NCBI GenBank assembly: GCA_028292405.1
Contig: JAQGMJ010000014.1
Span: 1 to 60,159, forward strand
Source of the DNA: Betaproteobacteria bacterium
Lineage (GTDB): Bacteria; Pseudomonadota; Gammaproteobacteria; Burkholderiales; JAEUOS01
Direction of reading: 5' to 3'
Length of the DNA stretch: 60,159 bases
This document shows, in pieces, positions 7,834-15,326 of the stretch. A model generated the notes under the pieces. That model was not told where the DNA came from, did no database searches, and worked only from the letters and a program-made list of their open reading frames with translations. The first letter of the stretch is position 1. Each line of letters begins with the position of its first letter. The position numbers and the translations under genes were made by a program.

Positions 7834-9084
7834 ATGACAGCAGTTCCCGCCAGCAGCGCCGACGGCCCTTACGCGCCGTTCCGCATCCGCGATTTCCGCC
7901 TGTTCGTCACCATGATCCTGTTCTCCTCGGTGGCGCAGCAGGCGCAGGCAGTGGCCATCGGCTGGGACATCTACGAGCGTACCGGCTCGGCGCTGGCCCT
8001 GGGCTGGACCGGCCTGGTGCAGTTCATCCCGGTGCTGGCGTTCTTTCTCCCCGCCGGGCAGATCGCCGACAGCCACGACCGCCGCAAGGTGTGCGGCTAT
8101 TCGCTGCTGATCTGGTTGGCCGGCGCGCTGCTGCTGGCCATCGGCGCCCACCTGCATGTGGCGCTGGGCTGGATCTACGTCACCGTCGCGCTCACCGGTT
8201 TGTCCACCGTTCTCAATCGCGCCGCGCGTGACGCCTTGTTGCCGCAGATCGTACCGGCGAACATGCTGGCGCGCGCCGTCACCTGGAACGCCACGATTTT
8301 CCAGAGCGCCTCGGTGGCCGGGCCGACCCTGGCCGGCGTGCTGATCGCCGTCGGCGGCTCCGCCTTCACGGTCTACGCCATGAACGCGGGGTGCATTTTC
8401 ATCGCCGCCAGCGTAGCCATCGCGATCCGCTCGCGCCCGCCTTCGGGGCCAAAGCGCCCTTCCTCCTGGCGCGACGTGTTCGGCGGTCTGGCCCATGTGT
8501 GGAACACGCCGGAAGTATTCGCGCCGATGACCGTCGACCTGTTCGCCGTGCTGCTGGGCGGCGCCACCGCGCTCTTGCCGCTGTACGCCAAGGACATCCT
8601 GCACGTCGGCCCGACGGGCCTGGGCTGGCTGTCGGCCGGGCCGGCGCTGGGCGCGGTGCTGATGGCGTTTTATGTCGGCCACCGCAAGAAGGAGGCGCAT
8701 GCGGGGCGCAGCTTCCTGCTGGCGGTGGGCATCTACGGGTTCGCCACCGTCGTGTTCGGTTTTTCCACCAGCTTCTGGATCTCGCTGGTGGCGCTGGTGG
8801 TGATCGGCGCGGCCGACAACTTCGGCGCGGTGATCCGCCAGACCTCGGTACAGCTTTACACGCCGGACGAATTGCGCGGCCGCGTCTCGGCGGTCAACCG
8901 CGTGTTCATCAGCTCATCGAACGAACTGGGGGCGGTGGAGTCAGGCCTGGCGGCAGCCTTGCTGGGTGCGATGCCGGCGGTGGTCGGCGGCGGCGTCATC
9001 ACGGTGCTGATCGCCGCCTTCGGGCTGAAAATATTTCCCGCCCTGGGCGAGATGGAAAGCGTGGCGCCGAAACATAAGGTGTGA
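7834..9084 (+). CDS. MFS transporter, EntS-like exporter group
   Basis: 416 residues with about 12 hydrophobic helices. The motif between helices 2 and 3 is GQIADSHDRRKV, the MFS motif A. The overall pattern, including LNRAARDALLPQIVP and an N-terminal segment YAPFRIRDFRLFV, resembles the EntS/MFS_3 group of drug and siderophore exporters. The ATG at 7834 was chosen because the conserved family start (PFRIRDFRLF) follows it; the open frame extends 106 codons upstream but that part is Arg/Pro-rich and lies antisense to the YfiR leader. It is transcribed divergently from the YfiR cassette across about 280 bases with no other gene. The substrate is unknown. Confidence 0.88.
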   Translation: MTAVPASSADGPYAPFRIRDFRLFVTMILFSSVAQQAQAVAIGWDIYERTGSALALGWTGLVQFIPVLAFFLPAGQIADSHDRRKVCGYSLLIWLAGALLLAIGAHLHVALGWIYVTVALTGLSTVLNRAARDALLPQIVPANMLARAVTWNATIFQSASVAGPTLAGVLIAVGGSAFTVYAMNAGCIFIAASVAIAIRSRPPSGPKRPSSWRDVFGGLAHVWNTPEVFAPMTVDLFAVLLGGATALLPLYAKDILHVGPTGLGWLSAGPALGAVLMAFYVGHRKKEAHAGRSFLLAVGIYGFATVVFGFSTSFWISLVALVVIGAADNFGAVIRQTSVQLYTPDELRGRVSAVNRVFISSSNELGAVESGLAAALLGAMPAVVGGGVITVLIAAFGLKIFPALGEMESVAPKHKV

Positions 9085-9124
9085 AGATCGTCTGAGGGTT
9101 TCGCGTGACGGGCTCGCGTGACGG

Positions 9125-9850
9125 CTAGGTCAGCGCCGTCCACAGCATGGTGAGGCCGGAGAACAGCAGCAGCCCATCCATCAGGCGGCGGAACTTGGCG
9201 GGGTCCAGTTTCAACAAGAACCCCTTGGCGATATAGGCGCCGGCCATCAGCGAGCCGCCGATGATCAGTCCCTGGCCGATGGCGGAGAGCGGCAGGAAGC
9301 CGAAGCTGCGGAACACCAGCGCCTTGGTGATGAACACCGCCACCGAACTCATCGCCTCGGTGCCGATGAAGGCACCCTTGACCAGGCCATAGGCGAGGAA
9401 GAAAGGCACGTTGATCGGCCCGGTGGAAACCACGATACCGGTGATGAAGCCGATGAAGGCGGCGATCACCGAGAGGTGCCACAACTTGAGTTTGAACTGA
9501 CGGGCCGCCAGCCAGTGCCGCAGCGGAATCATGGCGATGAAGAAAACCGCCAGCGAAGCCTCGACGATGCGCGGCGGCAATATCAGCAGCGTGCGCGCGC
9601 CGAGTGCGGAGAAAGGCGCGGCGGTGACCACGTAGGCGCCGACCACGCGCCAGTCGATCTCGCGCCACCACACCATCACGCGCGAAAGGTTGCCGATGAT
9701 CGCCGCCACTGCCATGATCGGCACTGCCTCGCGCGGGCCGAAGGCGATGATCAGCGCCGGCATCAGCATGATGCTCGAGCCGAAGCCGACGATTCCGGAA
9801 AGCACCCCGGCCGCCAGGCCGATGGAGAGTACGATGATGTAGGCGGTCAA
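9125..9850 (-). CDS. TauE/SafE (sulfite exporter) family permease
   Basis: 241 residues, nearly all hydrophobic, with about eight helices and the family's two inverted halves: GLAAGVLSGIVGFGSSIMLMPALI at the start and the repeat near FIGFITGIVVSTGP. These permeases move sulfite, sulfonates or other organic anions across the inner membrane. The start is a TTG at 9850, because the first ATG downstream would remove the first helix and an in-frame stop lies just upstream. It follows the gamma-glutamyltransferase homologue on the same strand, with a tandem repeat in the gap. The substrate is not determined. Confidence 0.85.
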   Translation of the reverse strand: MTAYIIVLSIGLAAGVLSGIVGFGSSIMLMPALIIAFGPREAVPIMAVAAIIGNLSRVMVWWREIDWRVVGAYVVTAAPFSALGARTLLILPPRIVEASLAVFFIAMIPLRHWLAARQFKLKLWHLSVIAAFIGFITGIVVSTGPINVPFFLAYGLVKGAFIGTEAMSSVAVFITKALVFRSFGFLPLSAIGQGLIIGGSLMAGAYIAKGFLLKLDPAKFRRLMDGLLLFSGLTMLWTALT

Positions 9851-9865
9851 GTCGGTACCCGGTAA

Positions 9866-9930
9866 TCCTGCTCAATGGCCCTGCTCAATGGCCCGGTTCA
9901 ATAGCCCGGTTCAATAGCCCGGTTCAATAG
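9866..9930. repeat. Five tandem 13-bp repeats over the end of the GGT gene
   Basis: Five head-to-tail units of 13 bases: TCCTGCTCAATGG (9866-9878), CCCTGCTCAATGG (9879-9891), and three identical CCCGGTTCAATAG (9892-9904, 9905-9917, 9918-9930). The last unit contains the TGA stop of the gamma-glutamyltransferase gene (9924-9926), so the array appears to have grown by duplicating its last codons. The unit length is not a multiple of three and no spacers are present, so this is a simple tandem array and not a CRISPR. Confidence 0.9.
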
Positions 9931-11546
9931 CCGATGGCAGCGCCATCGCTGCGCGGGTCCGAGCCGCCGGCATACACGCCGCTGACCGGGTCGATGGTGA
10001 TGCCGTGGGCGTGGCCGGCGAGCTCGTTGAAGGCGCCCCAGCGGTCGATCAGGTGGCCGCGCTTTTCGAGATCGCTGATGGCGTGCGCGCCGAAGCGGCT
10101 TTCGATATGCAGGGTGTCGCGCGACTCGCCCAGGCCGAAGCGCCCGGAGAGCCAGCGCGGCGCTTCCACCGCCTGCTGGATGTCGTAGCCGTGGTCGATC
10201 ATCGCGGTGTATGCCTGCAGGTGGATCTGCGGCTGGCCGTCGGCGCCCATGCACCCAACCAGGCTGGCCAGCTTGTCGCCGCGAAAACCCAGCGAGGCGA
10301 TCAGCGTATGCAGCGGCACCTTGCCGGGCGCAAGGCGGTTCGGATGGCGCGCATCCAGCGAGAAGTAAGCACTGCGGTTTTGCAGCACCACACCGGTGTT
10401 GCCGGCGACGATGCCGGAGCCGAACACGCCGTACAGGCTGTGGATCAGCGAGGCGGCGTTGCCCTCGGCATCGATGGCGGCGATGTACACCGTGTCGCCC
10501 TTCAGGCTGCCGTAGGAAGGCACGCGGTCCCAGGGCAGCGCGCGCGCCGGGTCCATCAGGGCGCGGCGCTCGTCGAGATATTTGGCCGAGAGCAGCATCT
10601 CCATCGGCACCTCGGTGAAGGCGGGGTCGCCGATCCAGCGGTCGCGGTCGTGATAGGCGATCTGCTTGGCCTGCACCATCAGGTGGGCGCGCTGCGGGTC
10701 GTAGAAGTCTTTTTTGTGCAACTCGAAGGGTTCGAGCAGCCCGAGCATCTGCAGCACGGTGAAGCCCTGGGTTGGCGCCGGCGTCTCATAGATCGTCATG
10801 CCGCGATAGCTGCCCTTGAGCGGCGTGCCCCATGGCGCCGGCTGCGCGGCGAGGTCGGCCTCGTTGAAAAAGCCGCCCTGCTCGCGGGCGAAGCGCGCCA
10901 TCTCGCGGGCAACATCGCCCTCATAGAATCCGGCGCGCCCGCCGGCCGCCACTGCCTGCAGGGTGCGCGCGAGGTTCGGATTGACGAGCTTGCTGCCCGC
11001 GGCCGGCGCATTGCCGCCGGGCAGGAAGATTTCCGCCCACTCCTTGTACTGCTTCAACTCCGGCGCGACAGTGTTGATCCAGTTCGCCAGGCGCGCGGTG
11101 ACTGGAAAGCCGTCACGCGCATAGCCGATCGCCGCTTCCAGGTCGCGTGCGAAGGGCAGCCTGCCGTAGGCTTCGTGCGCCGCCGCCCAGCTCGCCACCG
11201 CACCGGGCGTGCTCAGGGTGGCGGGGGCGATGCCGCGAAACGGAATCTCGCTCATGCCCTTGCCGGTGAACCAGGCAATGTCCGCGTTCTCCGCTGCGCG
11301 GCCGCCGCCATCGAGGTAGCGTACCTGTCTTGCCTTGGCGTCGTAGATCAGCCAGAAGGCGTCGCCGCCGGCACTTGTCATGTGCGGGTAGATTACCGCC
11401 AGTGCGGCGGCGGCGGCCAGCGCCGCGTCGACCGCAGAGCCGCCGGCGCGCAGGGCGTCGACGCCGGCGGACGACGCCAGGCTGTGCGGGCAGGCAACCA
11501 TGCCGCGCGCGGCCAGGGTGACGGGGCGGCCGGTGTTGATTTCCAA
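9924..11546 (-). CDS. Gamma-glutamyltransferase family protein, cytoplasmic form
   Basis: A 540-residue Ntn-hydrolase of the gamma-glutamyltranspeptidase family. The N-terminal half has GMVACPHSLASSAGVDALRAGGSAVDA; the self-cleavage site is GDTVYIAAIDAEGNAAS, where the Thr would become the catalytic nucleophile of the small subunit. The C-terminal half shows FGSGIVAGNTGVVLQNR and the GCMGADGQPQIHLQ segment. No signal peptide is visible, unlike periplasmic GGT, so it probably works in the cytoplasm on gamma-glutamyl or related amides. The start is a TTG at 11546 with AGGAG five bases upstream. The downstream TauE permease is co-directional; divergent Bug receptor genes lie upstream. Confidence 0.88.
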   Translation of the reverse strand: MEINTGRPVTLAARGMVACPHSLASSAGVDALRAGGSAVDAALAAAAALAVIYPHMTSAGGDAFWLIYDAKARQVRYLDGGGRAAENADIAWFTGKGMSEIPFRGIAPATLSTPGAVASWAAAHEAYGRLPFARDLEAAIGYARDGFPVTARLANWINTVAPELKQYKEWAEIFLPGGNAPAAGSKLVNPNLARTLQAVAAGGRAGFYEGDVAREMARFAREQGGFFNEADLAAQPAPWGTPLKGSYRGMTIYETPAPTQGFTVLQMLGLLEPFELHKKDFYDPQRAHLMVQAKQIAYHDRDRWIGDPAFTEVPMEMLLSAKYLDERRALMDPARALPWDRVPSYGSLKGDTVYIAAIDAEGNAASLIHSLYGVFGSGIVAGNTGVVLQNRSAYFSLDARHPNRLAPGKVPLHTLIASLGFRGDKLASLVGCMGADGQPQIHLQAYTAMIDHGYDIQQAVEAPRWLSGRFGLGESRDTLHIESRFGAHAISDLEKRGHLIDRWGAFNELAGHAHGITIDPVSGVYAGGSDPRSDGAAIGY

Positions 11547-11762
11547 GAGAACTCCTGTTGGGGAAGTATTCGGGCAGACCGTGCGCCACGCGAACAGCGA
11601 CGGACCGGCAAACAGCGGCGCATCTTAACCGCGCGCAGCGGGCGCGGCAATGGCGCCGATGATGACCGGTTGCAAAACGGACGAGCCGGGCAGGCCAGCC
11701 TCGCTTGATGCCGCGCGCCCGCGCCTGTGCTTTAATTGCCGCATAACTACCGAGGAGACAAG

Positions 11763-12743
11763 ATGAACGCCCGACCCCTGCAGGCCGCGTGCCTGCTGCT
11801 CGCGCTTTGCTCCATCGCCATTGCGCCGGCGCGCGCCCAGCAGGACTACCCCAGTCATCCGATCCGCCTGGTGGTGCCCTTCGCCCCCGCCGGCGTCACC
11901 GACACCAGCGCCCGCGTGCTGGCCGACAAGCTCTCGCGCGTCACCGGCCAGCAGGTGCTGGTGGACAATCGCCCGGGCGCCTCCGGCAACATCGGCACCC
12001 AACAGGTGGCAAGCTCCGCGCCGGACGGCTACACGCTGCTGCTGGCCTTTGACGGCACCATGGTGATCAACCCCTTCGTGTTTCCGAAGATTCCCTTCGA
12101 CACCCTGCGCGACTTCGCCCCCGTCACCAAGATGGGCGATGCCGCCCTGGTGCTGGTGACACATCCCTCCGTACCGGCGAAAAACCTCGCCGAGCTGGTC
12201 GCTTATTCCAAGGCTAACCCGGGCAAGCTTTCCTTCGGCCATTCCGGCACCGGCGGCACCACGCACGTTGCCGGCGAATTGCTGAAGCAGCGCACGGGGC
12301 TGGACATGCAGAACATTCCCTACAAGAGCGGCGGCCAGGCGGTGGCCGACTGCATCGGCGGCCAGGTGCCGGTGGTCTATTCCGCGGTGGCCGGCGCGCA
12401 GGCCTACATCAAGAGCGGGCGCCTGAACGCCATCGGCGCCTCCACGCCCAAGCGCCTGGCCTCGCTGCCGAACGTGCCGACCTTCATCGAGCAAGGCGTG
12501 GCCGGCTTCGACGTCGCCTCCTGGGTCGGCATCATGGTGCCGGTGAAGACCCCGCGCGCCATCGTCGACAAGCTGAACCACGATCTGGTCACCGCGCTGA
12601 AGGACCCCGAACTCGTCGCCCGCTATGAAACCCTGGGCATCGACGTCGTCGCCAACAGCCCGGAGCAGTTCGGCGAGCAGATCAAGGCCGACCTGGCGCG
12701 CTGGAGCCGCGTGGTCGAAGCCGCTAAAATCCGGGTGGAGTAA
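11763..12743 (+). CDS. Bug/TctC-type tripartite tricarboxylate transporter receptor, copy 1
   Basis: 326 residues with a signal peptide ending ...APARA-QQ. The mature protein has YPSHPIRLVVPFAPAG, VDNRPGASGNIGTQQV, APDGYTLLL and a C-terminal WSRVVEAAKIRVE, all hallmarks of the Bug family of periplasmic receptors for carboxylates and related anions. The ATG at 11763 is preceded by GAGGAGACAAG. It lies 17 bases ahead of a second, clearly diverged Bug gene. No TctA/TctB membrane components are nearby, so these are orphan receptors, as is common in Burkholderiales. Confidence 0.92.
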   Translation: MNARPLQAACLLLALCSIAIAPARAQQDYPSHPIRLVVPFAPAGVTDTSARVLADKLSRVTGQQVLVDNRPGASGNIGTQQVASSAPDGYTLLLAFDGTMVINPFVFPKIPFDTLRDFAPVTKMGDAALVLVTHPSVPAKNLAELVAYSKANPGKLSFGHSGTGGTTHVAGELLKQRTGLDMQNIPYKSGGQAVADCIGGQVPVVYSAVAGAQAYIKSGRLNAIGASTPKRLASLPNVPTFIEQGVAGFDVASWVGIMVPVKTPRAIVDKLNHDLVTALKDPELVARYETLGIDVVANSPEQFGEQIKADLARWSRVVEAAKIRVE

Positions 12744-12760
12744 CTCGACCCAACAGAGAA

Positions 12761-13780
12761 ATGAAAACCAAGATGCGTCTCGCTCCTGTCTTCAGTTCCG
12801 CTCCCTTTGCGCTTGCGCGTGCCGCGCGCCTCCTTTGCCTGGCTGCGCCGCTGGCCATCGCCGTGCCGGCGCAGGCGCAGGACTTTCCCGCGCACTCGAT
12901 CAAGGTGGTGGTGCCGCAGCCGCCCGGCGGCGGCTTCGACTTCGTCGGCCGGGTGATGGCCGACAAACTCACCAGCATCATCGGCGTGCCGGTGACGGTG
13001 GAAAACCGCCCCGGCTCCGGCACCCTGGTAGGCAGCGACGCAGTCGCCAAGGCCGCGCCCGACGGTTACACCCTGCTGGTCGGCGGCCTGCCGAACATCG
13101 GTTTCAATCCCGGCCTCTATACAAAGTTGCCGTATGACTCGCTGCGCGACTTCGTGCCCGTCGGCCTGGCGGTGAGCTATGGCTACACCATCGTCTCGCG
13201 CAAAAGCCTGCAGCAAAAGACCCTGGCCGAGGTACTGGCCTTTGCGCGCCACAATCCCGGCAAGCTCACTTACGGCTCGGGCGGCAACGGCACCGGCCAG
13301 CACGTCGGCATGGCGATTCTCGCCAATCTGGCGCACGTCGACATGGTGCACGTCCCCTACAAGGGCGCGCAGGCGGCCTACCAGGACATGATCGGCGACC
13401 GCATCGACCTGATGCTCGACAACACCTCCACCGCGCGCGGCTTCGTCGCCAACGGCCAGGTGCGCGCCATCGCTGTCACCAACCACGACGCCGACCCCAC
13501 CATGCCCGGCCTGCCGACGGTGCGCGCCGCCAAGGGGCCGAACTTCGAGCTGGAAAGCTGGTTCGGCTACTTCGCTCCCGCCAAGACACCGCCGCAGGTG
13601 CTTACCCGCCTGCGCGCCATGTTCGCGCGCGCGTTGACGTATCCGGACCTGATCGACCGCTTCGAGAAATCCGGCGGCCGAGTGCTCACGCTCTCGCCCG
13701 CGGAGACCGAGGCGCTGGTGCAGAACGATACCGTGCGCTGGACCCGCCTGATCCGCGACGCCAAGCTGCGCGTCGAGTAG
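12761..13780 (+). CDS. Bug/TctC-type tripartite tricarboxylate transporter receptor, copy 2
   Basis: 339 residues with a long signal peptide ending ...AVPAQAQ-DF. It shows the Bug motifs SIKVVVPQPPGGGFDFVGR, VENRPGSGTLVG, APDGYTLLVGG, MVHVPYKGA and WTRLIRDAKLRVE. The ligand-loop sequences differ from copy 1 (PPGGGFD against FAPAGVTD), suggesting a different or extended ligand range. It is co-directional with copy 1 (17-base gap) and with the NTF2-like gene 46 bases downstream. An operon is probable; the substrate is unknown. Confidence 0.92.
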   Translation: MKTKMRLAPVFSSAPFALARAARLLCLAAPLAIAVPAQAQDFPAHSIKVVVPQPPGGGFDFVGRVMADKLTSIIGVPVTVENRPGSGTLVGSDAVAKAAPDGYTLLVGGLPNIGFNPGLYTKLPYDSLRDFVPVGLAVSYGYTIVSRKSLQQKTLAEVLAFARHNPGKLTYGSGGNGTGQHVGMAILANLAHVDMVHVPYKGAQAAYQDMIGDRIDLMLDNTSTARGFVANGQVRAIAVTNHDADPTMPGLPTVRAAKGPNFELESWFGYFAPAKTPPQVLTRLRAMFARALTYPDLIDRFEKSGGRVLTLSPAETEALVQNDTVRWTRLIRDAKLRVE

Positions 13781-13826
13781 CAACCAAACAGCGGTACCCG
13801 AAGATCTTCATCAAGGAAACGGCAAC

Positions 13827-14438
13827 ATGAACGCAGCAATGGAAACCCGCTTGACTATCACCGAAGTCGTGCAAAACTGGGCGCTATGGCGCGACGCCGG
13901 CCACTGGGACCGTTTTCGCGGCGTCTGGGCGCCGAACGGCTGGATGAGCGCTACCTGGTTCCAGGGCCCGGCGGAAGACTTCATCAAGATTTCCAAGGAG
14001 GGCTTCGACAAGGGCGTGTCGATCCTGCACTTTCTCGGCGGCACCAGCGTCGACGTGCAGGGCAGCCGGGCGATCGCCGTCACCAAGATGACCATCAGCC
14101 AGCGCGGCGCGGTCGATGGCGTCAAGGTCGACGTCGTCTGCACCGGCCGCTTCTACGACTTTTTCGAAGAGACGGCCACCGGCTGGAAAATCGTCCGCCG
14201 TCAGCCGATCTATGAAAAAGACCGGATGGACCCGCTCGACCCCAACGCGAAAATCGTTTTTGATGCGGCCGTGCTCGACAGCTTCCCCGAAGGCTACCGC
14301 TACCTCGGCTACCTGCAGACCAAGCTCGGCTTCAAGATCAAGATGGACATGCCGCAACTCAAGGGGCCTGTGGTCGAAGCGCTATACAAGCACGGCCACG
14401 CCTGGCTTGAGGGCGCGCCCTCGGCGTTCCCGGCCTAA
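13827..14438 (+). CDS. SnoaL/NTF2-like fold protein
   Basis: 203 residues. The N-terminal 150 residues have the pattern of SnoaL-like nuclear transport factor 2 proteins: an opening helix (ITEVVQNWALWRDAGHWDRFRGVWAPNGWM), a second helix (FIKISKEGFDKG), HFLGGTSVDVQGSRAIAVTKM and a final strand pair (TGRFYDFFEETATGWKIVRRQPIYEKD). The family includes hydroxylases, isomerases and dehydratases of small hydrophobic ring compounds. It follows the two Bug receptor genes, so it may act on the imported compound. No signal peptide; the reaction is unknown. Confidence 0.75.
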   Translation: MNAAMETRLTITEVVQNWALWRDAGHWDRFRGVWAPNGWMSATWFQGPAEDFIKISKEGFDKGVSILHFLGGTSVDVQGSRAIAVTKMTISQRGAVDGVKVDVVCTGRFYDFFEETATGWKIVRRQPIYEKDRMDPLDPNAKIVFDAAVLDSFPEGYRYLGYLQTKLGFKIKMDMPQLKGPVVEALYKHGHAWLEGAPSAFPA

Positions 14439-14466
14439 CCGGCCTGGCCGGCCGGCAATCCCCGGC

Positions 14467-15117
14467 TTAGGGGCTGAGCGGCATCCGCACGCCCAGCCGG
14501 CTGGCGGCCAGCACGGCCTGGGTGCGATTCTCGGCGTTGAGCGCGCGCAGCACCGCGCTGACGTGCACCTTGACGGTGTTCTCGGCGATCGACAGCTGGC
14601 GGCAGATGCGCTTGTTCGAATGCCCCTGCAGCAGCAGCTGCATCACCTCGCGCTGGCGTGGGGTCAGGGCGGCGAATTCTTCCGGGCGCGGCGGCGCCGG
14701 ACGGTCGACGGTGGGGGCGCTGCCGCCGTCGAGCGCTTCTGGCGGCACATAGATGGCGCCGGCGAAGACGATGCGCAGGGCGCTCATCAGCACGTCGGAC
14801 GGTACGGTCTTGGGAATGAAGCCCATGGCGCCGGCGTCCAGCGCCGACAGCACGGTGGCGCGGTCGTCCAGTGCGGAGAACACCACCACCGGTACCTCCG
14901 GCACCTGCTCGCGAAAGCTGGTGAGCGAGCCGATGCCGCTTTGTCCCGGCAGGCCCAGGTCGAGGATCGCCAGGGTGGGTTCGTGGGCGCGCGCCAGGCT
15001 CACCGCCTCGCCCAGCGTGCCGGCACAGATGATCTCGCCGTCGGGCAGCATCGAGGCGAGCGCGATCTTCAGCGCCTCGCGCATGATCGGGTGATCATCG
15101 GTAACCAGAATCTTCAT
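14467..15117 (-). CDS. NarL/LuxR-type response regulator
   Basis: 216 residues. The receiver domain carries acidic residues in ILVTDDHP, phospho-acceptor D53 (LAILDLGLPG) and K near MGFIPKTV; a linker (about 120-145) leads to a LuxR helix-turn-helix (LTPRQREVMQLLLQGHSNKRICRQL, then AENTVKVHVSAVLRAL). The ATG at 15117 is preceded by AGAAGG; a GTG five codons upstream is the alternative. It is the last gene of a minus-strand block with a hybrid kinase, a GMC oxidase fusion and a PhoD phosphatase, and may control them in response to the hybrid kinase at 21924-23744. Confidence 0.9.
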   Translation of the reverse strand: MKILVTDDHPIMREALKIALASMLPDGEIICAGTLGEAVSLARAHEPTLAILDLGLPGQSGIGSLTSFREQVPEVPVVVFSALDDRATVLSALDAGAMGFIPKTVPSDVLMSALRIVFAGAIYVPPEALDGGSAPTVDRPAPPRPEEFAALTPRQREVMQLLLQGHSNKRICRQLSIAENTVKVHVSAVLRALNAENRTQAVLAASRLGVRMPLSP

Positions 15118-15326
15118 CTTGCCTTCTGACACTTGGTAGCCAATGGGACGGTGGGGCCAGCGCGCAGGATAGCGCCAATAGCTTGTATACGCACTAGCGC
15201 ATGGGGTTCGCCACCGCTAATAGACTGGTTAAACCAGGGCTGAACCTGCTTTCGGGCGCATTTTATGCGTTTTATGCCTTATGCATGAAACGTGGCGGCA
15301 AGTGGTCCGGCCCTGGTCATCCGGGC
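15118..15326. promoter_or_regulatory. Leader region of the LuxR-type regulator with a dyad and short direct repeats
   Basis: This 209-base non-coding stretch separates the PhoD gene from the response regulator. It holds a near-perfect 13-base dyad CTGGTTAAACCAG (15225-15237) and, closer to the PhoD end, closely spaced direct repeats of TTTTATGC and TTATGC within about 15256-15283. These could be a regulator-binding site or transcript processing structure. No -10/-35 pair was confidently placed. Confidence 0.35.

Noticed and set aside
9866..9930. Possible CRISPR array
   Set aside because: The repeats are 13 bases, directly adjacent with no spacers, and no cas genes are nearby.
11700..11762. 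Sigma-70 promoter before the first Bug gene (TTGATG … TTTAAT)
   Set aside because: The spacing of about 20 bases is too long and the -35 match is weak, so it is not listed as a feature.
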